Assembly: GCF_028548395.1 (NCBI RefSeq)
Contig: NZ_JAQQLA010000003.1
Coordinates: 310,001-374,000, forward strand
Origin: Vogesella indigofera
Lineage (GTDB): Bacteria; Pseudomonadota; Gammaproteobacteria; Burkholderiales; Chromobacteriaceae
Length of the DNA: 64,000 bases
Reading direction: 5' to 3'
Part shown: positions 43,378 through 52,108 of the stretch, one piece after another
How positions within the stretch are numbered: the first letter of the stretch is position 1
How the letters are laid out: each line of letters starts with the position of its first letter
Made by a program: the position numbers and the translations under genes
Notes under the pieces: generated by a model
Databases searched by the model: none
Seen by the model: the letters and a program-made list of their open reading frames with translations, nothing else
Told to the model about the DNA's origin: nothing

Positions 43378-43875
43378 ATGGAACAACAAAAAAACAGCAT
43401 GTGCCGCATGGTGGACAAGACCGCGGCGCTGCCGGGCGGGTTGCGCTCCTGGGCGATTACCAAGCTATTCGGCAACTTCGTCCCGTTCCTGGGGACCGCA
43501 GGCCTGCGTTTCGACGAGGTCAGCCGCGAGCGCATGGTGGTCAGCATCCGTAACCGCAAGAAGGTGCAGAACCACATCAAGGGCCTGCACGCGGCGGCGA
43601 TGGCGCTGCTGGCGGAGACGGCGACCGGCTTCGTGGTCGGCATGAACGTGCCGGACGACAAGCTGATGCTGCTGAAATCGATGAAGGTCGAGTACCTGAA
43701 GCGGGCGCAGGGCGACATGAAGGCGGTGGCGACGCTGGACCGTGCCCAGGTTGGCCGCATGGCGACGGAAGAGAAGGGCGACGTGCTGGTGGCGGTGGTG
43801 GTGACCGACGAATCCGGCGAATCCCCGATCCGCTGCGAGATGGTGTGGGCGTGGGTGCCCAAGAAACGCAACTGA
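43378..43875 (+). CDS. DUF4442 hotdog-fold protein
   Basis: The 165-aa protein fits DUF4442 (hotdog-like, related to thioesterases): LGTAGLRFDEVSRERMVVSI, KVQNHIKGLHAAAMALLAET and a KSMKVEYLKRAQGD strand. ATG 43378 follows GAAGAGGG. It lies 52 bp after tetR and 10 bp before the crotonase gene. A repeat copy is inside (43748-43759, coding QVGRM). Confidence 0.88.
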   Translation: MEQQKNSMCRMVDKTAALPGGLRSWAITKLFGNFVPFLGTAGLRFDEVSRERMVVSIRNRKKVQNHIKGLHAAAMALLAETATGFVVGMNVPDDKLMLLKSMKVEYLKRAQGDMKAVATLDRAQVGRMATEEKGDVLVAVVVTDESGESPIRCEMVWAWVPKKRN

Positions 43876-43885
43876 GGGCGACACG

Positions 43886-44698
43886 ATGAGCTATGACACG
43901 ATCACCGTCGAGGTGCGGCAGCAGGTCGCCCACGTGGCGCTGAACCGCCCGGACAAGGCCAACTCGCTGAACGAGGCAATGTGGCAGGAGTTGCAGCAGG
44001 CGATGGAGTGGTGCGACGCCGAGCCGCAGGTGCGCGCCGTGGTGCTATCCGGCAACGGCAGGCATTTCTGCGCCGGCATCGACCTGGCGATGCTGATGAA
44101 CATGCAGCGTGCCATCGAGGACAGCTGCGAGGCGCGCAAGCGCGACAAGCTGCGACGGCTGATCGTCGGCCTGCAGGCCAATGTCAGCAGCCTGGAGCTG
44201 TGCCGCAAGCCGGTGATCGCCGCCATCCACGGTGCCTGTGTGGGTGGCGCGCTGGACATCGTGCTGGCCGCCGACATCCGCCTGGCCGCCGAGGGCGCAG
44301 TGTTCAGCGTGCGCGAGGTCGATGTCGGCATGGTCGCCGATGTCGGCAGCCTGCAGCGCTTGGCGCGGGTGGTGGGCGAGGGCAATGCCCGCGAGCTGGC
44401 GCTGACCGCGCGCGACGTGCCGGCGGACGAGGCGAAGGAGATGCAGCTGGTCAATCGCGTGTTGCCGGATCGCGAGGCGCTGTTGCAGGCGGCGGAGGCG
44501 ATGGCGCTGCAGATCGCGGCCAAGTCGCCGCTGGCGGTGCGCGGCACCAAGGAAATCCTCAACTACAGCCGCGACCATAGCGTGGCCGAAGGGCTGAACT
44601 ACGTGGCGACCTGGAACGCGGCGATGCTGATGTCGGAAGACATCCAGGTGGCGGTGATGGCGGCGGTCAGCGGCGAGCGGCCGGTGTTTCGCGACTAG
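43886..44698 (+). CDS. Crotonase-family delta3,5-delta2,4-dienoyl-CoA isomerase-like enzyme
   Basis: The 270-aa protein has the crotonase fold with oxyanion motifs FCAGIDLAML and HGACVGGALDIVLAADIR. The block VREVDVGMVADVGSLQRLAR carries the Glu/Asp pair typical of ECH1 dienoyl-CoA isomerases rather than plain enoyl-CoA hydratases. It should move double bonds in unsaturated fatty acyl-CoAs. It is co-directional with the DUF4442 and TetR genes. Confidence 0.87.
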   Translation: MSYDTITVEVRQQVAHVALNRPDKANSLNEAMWQELQQAMEWCDAEPQVRAVVLSGNGRHFCAGIDLAMLMNMQRAIEDSCEARKRDKLRRLIVGLQANVSSLELCRKPVIAAIHGACVGGALDIVLAADIRLAAEGAVFSVREVDVGMVADVGSLQRLARVVGEGNARELALTARDVPADEAKEMQLVNRVLPDREALLQAAEAMALQIAAKSPLAVRGTKEILNYSRDHSVAEGLNYVATWNAAMLMSEDIQVAVMAAVSGERPVFRD

Positions 44699-44766
44699 CT
44701 GCACACGGTAGCGTCTGGCAGTAGCGCGCAGAAAGTTGTGCGCCGCGGCCGGCGCCGTTTACGGCT

Positions 44767-44798
44767 TGCGGCCAACCTTGTAGCCAAGGTTGGCCGCA
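44767..44798. terminator. Inverted pair of the dispersed repeat between convergent genes
   Basis: TGCGGCCAACCTT (44767-44779) and its complement (44786-44798) form a 13-bp stem with a 6-nt loop. No T-run. Confidence 0.75.
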
Positions 44799-44842
44799 GT
44801 GCTTTTGGAGGTGTGATCGCGGCAAGCGGCCGGGCAATGAAA

Positions 44843-44863
44843 AACGGGCCACGAAGGCCCGTT
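44843..44863 (-). terminator. Terminator of puuC
   Basis: AACGGGCC (44843-44850) pairs with GGCCCGTT (44856-44863); on the minus strand TTTTTC follows. It lies 23 bp past the stop at 44886. Confidence 0.85.
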
Positions 44864-44885
44864 GTTGTTGCTGCGGTGAGCAGGC

Positions 44886-46373
44886 TTACAGCTTGATCAG
44901 CGTCGACTTCAGCTCGGTGTACTTTTCCAGCGCGTGCAGCGACTTGTCGCGGCCGTTGCCGGACTGCTTGAAGCCGCCGAACGGGAAGTTCATGTCGCCG
45001 CCCTCGTCGTAGCAGTTGACCCACACCGTGCCGGCGCGCAGGCGGCGCGACACCTTGTGCGCGGTGCTCAGGTCGCTGGTCCACACCGCGGCGGCGAGGC
45101 CGTACTCGCTATCGTTGGCGATGCGGATCGCCTCGTCCACGTCCTTGAAGGTGATGATGGACAGCACCGGCCCGAAGATCTCCTCGCGGCAGATGGTCAT
45201 GTCCGGGCCGGTGCAGACAAAGGCGGTCGGTTCGATGAACAGGCCGGTGTCGGTATGTGCGGCCTTGCCGCCGCACACCAGTTCTGCACCCTCGGTCAGG
45301 CCCTTGTCGATGTAGGACAGCACCTTGTCGTACTGCACGCGGTCGACGATGGCGCCCATGCTGGTGGCCGGATCCAGCGGGTCGGCCGGCTGGTAGTGTG
45401 CGGCCGCCTTCTTGAACTCGGTGATGAAGGCATCCTTGATGTCGTGGTGCACCAGCAGGCGCGAGCCGGCGGTGCACATCTCGCCCATATTGTAGAATAT
45501 GGCGCCGGCGGCGGTGCGCGCGGCCTTGGCCAGATCCGGGCAGTCCGGCAGCACGATGTTGGGCGACTTGCCGCCCAGCTCCAGCCAGGCGCGCTTGAGG
45601 TTGGATTGCGCCGCAGCGGTGGCGATCAGCTTGCCGACACCGGTGGAGCCGGTAAAGGCGATGCAGTCGATGTCCATGTGCTCCGCCAGCGCCTTGCCGA
45701 CGTCGCCGGCACCCGGCAGCACCTGGAACACGCCGTCCGGCATGCCGGCTTCCTTGGCCAGTGCCGCCAGGCGGATGGCGGTCAGCGGCGATTTTTCCGA
45801 CGGCTTGACGATCACGGCGTTGCCGGCGGCCAGCGCCGGGCCGAATTTCCAGCTCGCCATCAGGATGGGGAAGTTCCACGGCACCACGGCGGCGACCACG
45901 CCGATGGCTTCGCGGGTGACCAGGCCGACGATTTTCGGGTCCACCGGGGCGACTTCGCCGCCGATCTTGTCGATGGCCTCGGCGAACCACTCCACGCAGT
46001 AGGCGGCACCGGGTACGTCTACACTGGTGGTGTCGCCGATAGGCTTGCCGGCGTCCAGGGTTTCCAGGATTGCCAGTTCGTCACCATGCTCGCGGATCAG
46101 CGCGGCGAAGCGCTTCAGGATGCGGCCGCGGGCCAGCGGCGCCAGTTCCGACCATTTGCCGCTGTCGAAGGCGCGGCGCGCGGCCTTGACCGCCTGTTCC
46201 ACTTCCGGCGCACCGGCCCAGCTGATGCTGGCCAGGTGCTGGCCGTTGGCCGGGTTGATGCAGTCGAAGGTGCGCCCGTCTGCTGCTGCAACATACTGGC
46301 CGTCGATGAAGGCGCGGCCTTCGATGGTGAGCGTGCTGGCAAAAGCTTGCCATTCTGCATGGGTGCGAGCCAT
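44886..46373 (-). CDS. puuC: Gamma-glutamyl-gamma-aminobutyraldehyde dehydrogenase (PuuC-like)
   Basis: The 495-aa NAD(P)-dependent aldehyde dehydrogenase has the active-site Cys in NMGEMCTAGSRLL, the catalytic Glu in LELGGKSPNIV, the FTGSTGVGK cofactor loop and VVPWNFPILMASWKFGPALA. Full-length similarity and context with puuR, puuD and puuA support PuuC, which oxidises gamma-glutamyl-aminobutyraldehyde or aminobutyraldehyde. AAAGGAG lies 6 nt before the ATG. The gene follows puuR on the same strand. Confidence 0.9.
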   Translation of the reverse strand: MARTHAEWQAFASTLTIEGRAFIDGQYVAAADGRTFDCINPANGQHLASISWAGAPEVEQAVKAARRAFDSGKWSELAPLARGRILKRFAALIREHGDELAILETLDAGKPIGDTTSVDVPGAAYCVEWFAEAIDKIGGEVAPVDPKIVGLVTREAIGVVAAVVPWNFPILMASWKFGPALAAGNAVIVKPSEKSPLTAIRLAALAKEAGMPDGVFQVLPGAGDVGKALAEHMDIDCIAFTGSTGVGKLIATAAAQSNLKRAWLELGGKSPNIVLPDCPDLAKAARTAAGAIFYNMGEMCTAGSRLLVHHDIKDAFITEFKKAAAHYQPADPLDPATSMGAIVDRVQYDKVLSYIDKGLTEGAELVCGGKAAHTDTGLFIEPTAFVCTGPDMTICREEIFGPVLSIITFKDVDEAIRIANDSEYGLAAAVWTSDLSTAHKVSRRLRAGTVWVNCYDEGGDMNFPFGGFKQSGNGRDKSLHALEKYTELKSTLIKL

Positions 46374-46421
46374 GGTGTTTCTCCTTTGTTGTGTCGGGTC
46401 CGCCCCGTAGCAGGAGGCGGT

Positions 46422-46967
46422 TCAGAACGTCGGCGGAGAGCTGGCGCTGACGATCTCGCAGCACTCGTCGCTGACGTTGCGGAAGCGGTGCGGCTGGCGA
46501 CTGTCGAAGTAATAGGCGTCGCCGGGGCCGAGGATGCGGGCTTCGTTATTGACGGTGATCTCGATCTGGCCGCGAATGATCACGCCTCCCTCCTGGCCGT
46601 CATGGGTGAGCATGTCCGGCCCGGTGTCGGCAAACGGTTCGTACACTTCGCGCAGGATGGCGATGTCGCGCCGCTCGTGCGAGGTGCCGACCAGCAACAG
46701 CTGGATCTGGTCGTTGCCGAGGTTGGGCAGTTCGTCCTTGTTGTAGAACACGCGTGGTGCTTGCGGGTCTGCGTCGAAGGTGAAAAAGTCGGAAAGAGTC
46801 ATCGGCAGACCCTCCAGTACTTTTCGCAGTGAACTGATCGACGGGCTGACGCGGTTTTGCTCGATCAGCGAGATCGTACCGTTGGTGACGCCCGCTCTTT
46901 TGGCCAGTTCACGCTGCGAAAGACCCATGCGTTCGCGAACCATCCTTAATCGTGCTCCAACATCCAT
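46422..46967 (-). CDS. puuR: XRE-cupin regulator PuuR-like (polyamine-responsive repressor)
   Basis: The 181-aa protein has an N-terminal HTH_3 (MRSRERM-like: LRMVRERMGLSQRELAKRAGVTNGTISLIEQNRVSP) and a C-terminal cupin (GEVYEPFADTG..., IIRGQIEITVNNEARILGPGDAYYF). PuuR represses puu genes and is released by putrescine. It lies between puuC and the divergent ald-puuD-puuA-spuC set. AGGA precedes the ATG. Confidence 0.88.
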   Translation of the reverse strand: MDVGARLRMVRERMGLSQRELAKRAGVTNGTISLIEQNRVSPSISSLRKVLEGLPMTLSDFFTFDADPQAPRVFYNKDELPNLGNDQIQLLLVGTSHERRDIAILREVYEPFADTGPDMLTHDGQEGGVIIRGQIEITVNNEARILGPGDAYYFDSRQPHRFRNVSDECCEIVSASSPPTF

Positions 46968-47178
46968 GCTTCCTGTCCAATCTGTATGTTAATAATTTTA
47001 GACGTACAACGATGAGGATTTTGACCACTTTAAGCCCGTCTGTTGCGCCGCAATAACGAAATTTCTTTGCAACCCGTGCATTTTATAGTCAAAATCAGTG
47101 TGTGAATGCAAGTTTGTTGTATATTTTTTTAAACAACTGTGGCTCGAGGCTTCACGACATCACCCAAAGGAGAGTGCT
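46968..47178. promoter_or_regulatory. AT-rich divergent promoter region puuR / ald
   Basis: This 211-bp region is markedly AT-rich. GATTTTGAC (47017-47025) and its complement GTCAAAATC (47088-47096) form a widely spaced dyad, possible PuuR sites that would allow looping. I cannot place -35/-10 boxes with confidence. Confidence 0.45.
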
Positions 47179-48303
47179 ATGTTAATCGGCGTTCCGAAGG
47201 AGATCAAAAATCATGAGTACCGTGTCGGTCTGACACCGTCCGGTGCGCGTGAACTGGTGGCTCATGGCCACAAGGTACTGGTGCAAAGTCAGGCCGGGCT
47301 CGGCATCGGCTTTGCCGACGAGCAGTATCTGCAGGCCGGCGCCACCATCGTGTCGCGGCCGGAAGAAATCTTTGCCAAGGCCGAGATGATCATCAAGGTC
47401 AAGGAGCCGCAGCCGGCCGAGTGTCGCATGTTGCGACCGGGGCAGCTGCTGTTCACCTATCTGCATCTGGCGCCGGACCCTGAGCAGGCGCAGTTGTTGC
47501 TGGAATCCGGTGCCGTGGCCATCGCCTACGAGACGGTGACCGACGAGCGCGGCGGCCTGCCGCTGCTGGCACCGATGTCAGAAGTGGCCGGTCGCATGGC
47601 GGTACAGGCCGGTGCCCACGCACTGGAAAAGGCACAGGGTGGCCGTGGCGTGCTGCTCGGTGGCGTGCCCGGCGTGGCGCCGGCGCGGGTGGTGGTGCTG
47701 GGTGGCGGGGTGGTCGGCCTCAATGCGGCGCGGATGGCGCTGGGACTGGGCGCCGACGTGACCCTGCTGGACAAGTCGCTGGCGCGGCTGAAAGAGATCG
47801 ACATGTTGTTCGGCAGCGGCATCAAGACGCTGATGTCCAACAGCAGCAATATAGAGGAAGCGGTGCGCGACGCGGACCTGATCATCGGCGCGGTGCTGGT
47901 ACCGGGCGCGGCGGCGCCGAAACTGCTCAACCGCGCGATGCTGAAGCAGCTACGCGCCGGGGCGGTGCTGGTGGATGTCGCCATCGACCAGGGCGGCTGC
48001 TTCGAAACCAGCCGGCCGACCACGCACCAGCACCCGACCTATATCGTTGACGGCATCGTGCACTACTGCGTTGCCAACATGCCCGGTGGTGTCGCCAGAA
48101 CCGCCACCATGGCGCTGACCAATGCCACGCTGCCGTACGCACTGGAGCTGGCGGACAAAGGTTGGCCGCAGGCCCTGCAGGACAACGCGCACCTGCGTCA
48201 TGGCCTGAACATCTGTTGTGGCAAAGTGACTTATGCGGCGGTCGCGCGCGATCTCGGTTACGACTACGTCGATCCGCTGACCGCGCTGAAGACGGCGCTG
48301 TAA
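47179..48303 (+). CDS. ald: Alanine dehydrogenase
   Basis: The 374-aa enzyme starts [20 protein letters not shown] and has KVKEPQPAE (substrate lysine), [19 protein letters not shown] with the catalytic-region His replaced context typical of Ald, and the NAD-binding [21 protein letters not shown]. It oxidises L-alanine to pyruvate and ammonium. ATG 47179 follows AAAGGAGAG. Its position at the head of the puuD-puuA-spuC set suggests it recycles alanine produced by the pyruvate-dependent aminotransferase. A repeat copy lies near its end (48159-48170). Confidence 0.95.
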   Translation: MLIGVPKEIKNHEYRVGLTPSGARELVAHGHKVLVQSQAGLGIGFADEQYLQAGATIVSRPEEIFAKAEMIIKVKEPQPAECRMLRPGQLLFTYLHLAPDPEQAQLLLESGAVAIAYETVTDERGGLPLLAPMSEVAGRMAVQAGAHALEKAQGGRGVLLGGVPGVAPARVVVLGGGVVGLNAARMALGLGADVTLLDKSLARLKEIDMLFGSGIKTLMSNSSNIEEAVRDADLIIGAVLVPGAAAPKLLNRAMLKQLRAGAVLVDVAIDQGGCFETSRPTTHQHPTYIVDGIVHYCVANMPGGVARTATMALTNATLPYALELADKGWPQALQDNAHLRHGLNICCGKVTYAAVARDLGYDYVDPLTALKTAL

Positions 48304-48320
48304 AACCAACCGAGGTAACC

Positions 48321-49073
48321 ATGCAAGCGATTATCGGCATCCCTTGTGATGTCAAAACCATAGGCCTGTTCCCCTTTCACGCGGTGGGCGAGAAGTACAT
48401 CACCGCGGCGGTGGGTGCGGCCGGCGGCGTGGCCGTGCTGATCCCGTCGCTGGGTGACGCGGCGCAGCTGGACACGATTATTAATCTGGTGGACGGCATC
48501 CTGCTGCCGGGTTCGCCGTCCAATATCGAGCCGCACCACTATCAGGGCGTGCCCAGCCGTCCCGGCACCCTGCACGACAAGGCGCGCGACGCCACCACGC
48601 TGCCGCTGGTGCGGCGGGTGATCGACGCCGGCATCCCGCTGTTGGGCATCTGTCGCGGCTTTCAGGAGATCAACGTGGTGCTGGGCGGCGAGCTGCACCA
48701 GCACGTGCAGGAGCAGCCGGGGCTGAATGACCACCGCGAGCCGCAGACCGAGGACCTGGACCTGATGTACGGCCCGGCGCACAGCGTGCAGTTCACTGCA
48801 GGCAGCTGGCTGCAGTTCTGGCTTGGTCGCGACAGCGCCAGGGTCAACTCCATCCATCAGCAGGGCATCAAGCGGCTGGCCGACGGCCTGATCGCCGAGG
48901 CGGTGGCAGAGGACGGGCTGATCGAGGCCTACCGTGTCGGCAGCGCCAGCAACTTTGCCTATGCCGTGCAGTGGCATCCAGAATGGAAGTACTGGGAGAA
49001 CGACGTGTCCCAGGCAATTTTCGAGGCTTTCGGCGCAGCTTGCCGGGAGCGCCGTATGCGTCGCAACCAATAG
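48321..49073 (+). CDS. puuD: Gamma-glutamyl-GABA hydrolase (class I glutamine-amidotransferase-like)
   Basis: The 250-aa protein has the nucleophile C111 in LLGICRGFQEINV, GSPSNIEPHHY and the His-Glu dyad in YAVQWHPEWKYW, matching PuuD, which releases GABA from gamma-glutamyl-GABA. ATG 48321 follows GAGG by 5 nt. It lies 17 bp after ald and 51 bp before puuA, so the genes are likely one operon. Confidence 0.93.
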   Translation: MQAIIGIPCDVKTIGLFPFHAVGEKYITAAVGAAGGVAVLIPSLGDAAQLDTIINLVDGILLPGSPSNIEPHHYQGVPSRPGTLHDKARDATTLPLVRRVIDAGIPLLGICRGFQEINVVLGGELHQHVQEQPGLNDHREPQTEDLDLMYGPAHSVQFTAGSWLQFWLGRDSARVNSIHQQGIKRLADGLIAEAVAEDGLIEAYRVGSASNFAYAVQWHPEWKYWENDVSQAIFEAFGAACRERRMRRNQ

Positions 49074-49124
49074 ACGTACTCGGCAAAACCGCCGGCAAGA
49101 CCGGTAAAAAAGAGGAAATGCATC

Positions 49125-50459
49125 ATGAATCACCAATTGTTTGAATGGCTGCGCGACAACCGTATCACCGAGATGGAATGTATCGTTCCGGACATGACCG
49201 GCGTCGCCCGCGGCAAGATCGTCCCGAAAGACAAGTTTGTTTCCGATCAGGAAATGCGCCTGCCGGAAGCCGTGCTGATCCAGACCGTCACCGGCGACTA
49301 TCCCGACGACAGCATGCTGGACCTGACCGACCCGGACATGGTGCTGATGCCGGATCCGAACACCATGCGCTTCGTGCCGTGGGCCACCGATCCGACCGCG
49401 CAGCTGATCTACGATGCGCTGCGTCCGGATGGCTCGATGGTGGAAGTCGCCCCGCGCAACGTGCTCAAGCGCGTGCTGGCGTTGTATGAGGCCCAAGGTT
49501 GGGAGCCGGTGGTGGCACCGGAGATGGAGTTTTACCTGCTGTCGCCCAACCCTGATCCTGATATTCCACTGGCGCCGCCTATCGGTCGTACCGGCCGTGC
49601 CGAATTCGGCCGTCGCTCCTACGCCATCGACGCGGTCAACGAGTTCGATCCGCTGTTCGAGGACATCTACGACTACTGCCACGCGCAGAATCTGGAAGTC
49701 GACACGCTGATTCACGAAATCGGCACCGCGCAGATGGAAATCAACTTCATGCACGGCAATGCGCTGGACCTGTCCGATCAGGTGTTCCTGTTCAAGCGCA
49801 CCGTGCGCGAGGCTGCCTTCCGCCACGGCATGTACGCCACCTTCATGGCCAAGCCGATGGAAGCAGAGCCGGGCAGCGCGATGCACATTCACCAGAGCGT
49901 GCTGAACAAGCACACCGGCAAGAACCTGTTCTCCGGTGAAGACGGCAAGCCGACCGAGCACTTCTTCCACTTCATCGGCGGTCTGCAGCACTACCTGCCG
50001 GAGTGCATGCCGTTCTTCGCGCCGTACGTGAACTCCTTCCGTCGCCTGTCGCCGTACACCGCGGCACCGACCAACGTGGAGTGGGGCTACGACAACCGTA
50101 CCGTCGGCCTGCGCGTGCCGCACTCGTCGCCGGCCGCGCGCCGTGTGGAAAACCGGGTGCCGGGCGTGGACGTCAACCCGTACATCGCCATGGCCGCCAC
50201 CCTGGCCTGCGGCTACCTCGGCATGATGAACAAGATCAAGCCGCGCGACCCGCTGGCCAGCGACGCCTACGAGCTGCCGTTCCAGTTCCCGCACGGCACC
50301 GAGGAGGCACTGGTGCGCCTCAAGGCCTGCACCGACGTGGCCGAGGTGATGGGGCCGCGCTTCGTCGAGATGTATGTCGGCATGAAGGAGAAGGAATTTG
50401 CCGAATACTTCCGCGTCATCAGCCCGTGGGAACGCAAGTTCCTGCTGCTGCACGTGTAA
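49125..50459 (+). CDS. puuA: Gamma-glutamylputrescine synthetase (PuuA-like, copy 2)
   Basis: The 444-aa GS-like ligase begins MNHQLFEWLRDNRITEMECI and has the same motifs as copy 1: APEMEFYLLSPN, GTAQMEINFMHGNALD, GSAMHIHQSVLNKHTGKN and RVPGVDVNPYIAMAATLACG. It attaches glutamate to putrescine as the first step of the gamma-glutamylation route. The surrounding ald, puuD and spuC genes support the role. Copies 1 and 2 are clearly paralogues but differ throughout, so they may prefer different amines. Confidence 0.92.
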   Translation: MNHQLFEWLRDNRITEMECIVPDMTGVARGKIVPKDKFVSDQEMRLPEAVLIQTVTGDYPDDSMLDLTDPDMVLMPDPNTMRFVPWATDPTAQLIYDALRPDGSMVEVAPRNVLKRVLALYEAQGWEPVVAPEMEFYLLSPNPDPDIPLAPPIGRTGRAEFGRRSYAIDAVNEFDPLFEDIYDYCHAQNLEVDTLIHEIGTAQMEINFMHGNALDLSDQVFLFKRTVREAAFRHGMYATFMAKPMEAEPGSAMHIHQSVLNKHTGKNLFSGEDGKPTEHFFHFIGGLQHYLPECMPFFAPYVNSFRRLSPYTAAPTNVEWGYDNRTVGLRVPHSSPAARRVENRVPGVDVNPYIAMAATLACGYLGMMNKIKPRDPLASDAYELPFQFPHGTEEALVRLKACTDVAEVMGPRFVEMYVGMKEKEFAEYFRVISPWERKFLLLHV

Positions 50460-50514
50460 TTGAGTAGCAAGCGGGAGGCGCAGACCTCCCGTTATTCAAA
50501 CCAGGAGAGATTTC

Positions 50515-51894
50515 ATGAAGCATCAGCGCAGCACAGCCCAATGGCGGGAAATGGACGCCGCACATCACCTGCACCCGTTTACCGACACCGCCTCCCTGAA
50601 CGAACAGGGGGTACGCATGATTACCCATGCGGACGGCATTTACCTGTGGGATAGCGAAGGCAACAAGATTCTCGACGGCATGGCCGGCCTGTGGTGTGTC
50701 AACATCGGCTACGGCCGCAAGGACCTGCCGGAAGTCGCCAAGCACCAGATGGAAGAACTGGCTTATTACAATACCTTCTTCAAGACCTCGCACCCGGCGG
50801 TGGTCGAACTGTCGCACCTGCTGGCAGAAGTGGCGCCCAAGGGCTTTGACCACGTGTTCTACACCAACTCCGGCTCGGAGTCGGTGGATACCATGATCCG
50901 CATGGTGCGCCGCTACTGGGACGTGAAGGGCAAGCCTCAGAAGAAAACCCTGATCGGGCGCTGGAACGGCTACCACGGCTCCACCATCGGCGGCGCCAGC
51001 CTGGGCGGCATGAGCTATATGCACGAGCAGGGTGACCTGCCGATTCCGGGCATCGTGCACGTGCAGCAGCCGTGGCACTACAAGTACGGCAAGGGCATGA
51101 GTGCCGACGAGTTCGGTCTGCTTGCCGCCAGCTGGATTGAGGACAAGATTCTGGAAGTGGGCGCCGACAAGGTGGCTGCCTTCGTCGGCGAGCCGATCCA
51201 GGGTGCCGGCGGCGTGATCATCCCGCCAGCCAGCTACTGGCCGGAAGTGCAGCGCATCTGCCGCAAGTACGACATCCTGCTAGTTGCCGACGAGGTGATC
51301 TGCGGCTTCGGCCGTACCGGCCACTGGTTCGGGCAGCAGCAATTCGGCTTCACCCCGGACATCTTCACCACCGCCAAGGGCCTGTCGTCCGGCTACATGC
51401 CGATCGGTGCCGTGTTCGTCAACAACGAGGTGGCGGCAACGTTGGCCGCAGGCGGCGATTTCAATCACGGTTTTACCTACTCCGGTCACCCGGTGGCGGC
51501 AGCGGTGGCACACGCCAACGTCAAGGCGCTGCGTGATGAGGGTATCGTCGCCGCCGTGCACGAGGACACCGGTCCGTACATGCAAAAACGCTGGCGCGAG
51601 GCGTTCTCCCGCTTCGAACATGTCGACGACGTGCGCGGTGTCGGCCTGATCCAGGCGTTCACCCTGGTCAAGGACAAGGCCAGCCAGACGCTGTTCGACA
51701 ACTGGGGCGAGATCGGCCTGATGTGTCGCGACATCTTCTTCAAGCACGGCCTGATCATGCGTGCCTGCGGCGATCACATCGTGTCGGCACCGCCGCTGAT
51801 CATCAGCAAGGACCAGATCGACGAACTGATCACCACCGCGGTCAAGTGCATGGAAATCTTTGAGCAGCAGCTGAAGGAACGCGGTCTGGCCTGA
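50515..51894 (+). CDS. spuC: Polyamine:pyruvate aminotransferase (SpuC-like, class III)
   Basis: The 459-aa class III aminotransferase has DGMAGLWCVNIGYGRKDL, YTNSGSESVDTMIRMVRRYW, LLVADEVICGFGRTGHWFG and the PLP lysine in FTTAKGLSSGYMPIGAV, closely matching SpuC/putrescine-pyruvate aminotransferases. It converts putrescine or a glutamylated form to the aldehyde with alanine as by-product. CAGGAGAG precedes the ATG. A repeat-like site (51438-51450) lies inside. A strong terminator follows. Confidence 0.92.
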   Translation: MKHQRSTAQWREMDAAHHLHPFTDTASLNEQGVRMITHADGIYLWDSEGNKILDGMAGLWCVNIGYGRKDLPEVAKHQMEELAYYNTFFKTSHPAVVELSHLLAEVAPKGFDHVFYTNSGSESVDTMIRMVRRYWDVKGKPQKKTLIGRWNGYHGSTIGGASLGGMSYMHEQGDLPIPGIVHVQQPWHYKYGKGMSADEFGLLAASWIEDKILEVGADKVAAFVGEPIQGAGGVIIPPASYWPEVQRICRKYDILLVADEVICGFGRTGHWFGQQQFGFTPDIFTTAKGLSSGYMPIGAVFVNNEVAATLAAGGDFNHGFTYSGHPVAAAVAHANVKALRDEGIVAAVHEDTGPYMQKRWREAFSRFEHVDDVRGVGLIQAFTLVKDKASQTLFDNWGEIGLMCRDIFFKHGLIMRACGDHIVSAPPLIISKDQIDELITTAVKCMEIFEQQLKERGLA

Positions 51895-51930
51895 GCCTGA
51901 GGCCGTGACGACGCGGCTTTTACGAGCAGC

Positions 51931-51966
51931 AAAGCGGGTTTGATTATACAATCGACCCGCTTTTTT
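51931..51966 (+). terminator. Rho-independent terminator after spuC
   Basis: AAAGCGGGT (51931-51939) pairs with ACCCGCTTT (51955-51963), followed by six T. Confidence 0.88.
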
Positions 51967-52108
51967 CATTGCCGGACGGCTAGCGCGCGGCCGGCGGCCA
52001 TGCCAGTGACGTGACTGCGCGGCTGGCAAGCATCGGCGGCTTTGGTTATGCTGATATGGCATGCTGCTATCCTGATACTCCAGACTCAAAACGAGGCCAC
52101 GGCTGACA

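Noticed and set aside
44934..46832. A 632-codon open frame antisense to puuC and puuR
   Set aside because: Same reasons: it is the complement of an aldehyde dehydrogenase with all its motifs, and the antisense protein has no recognisable features.
48264..50453. A 729-codon open frame antisense to puuD and puuA
   Set aside because: It mirrors well-supported genes on the other strand, has low-complexity His/Arg/Val-rich composition typical of GC-rich antisense frames, and no ribosome binding site.
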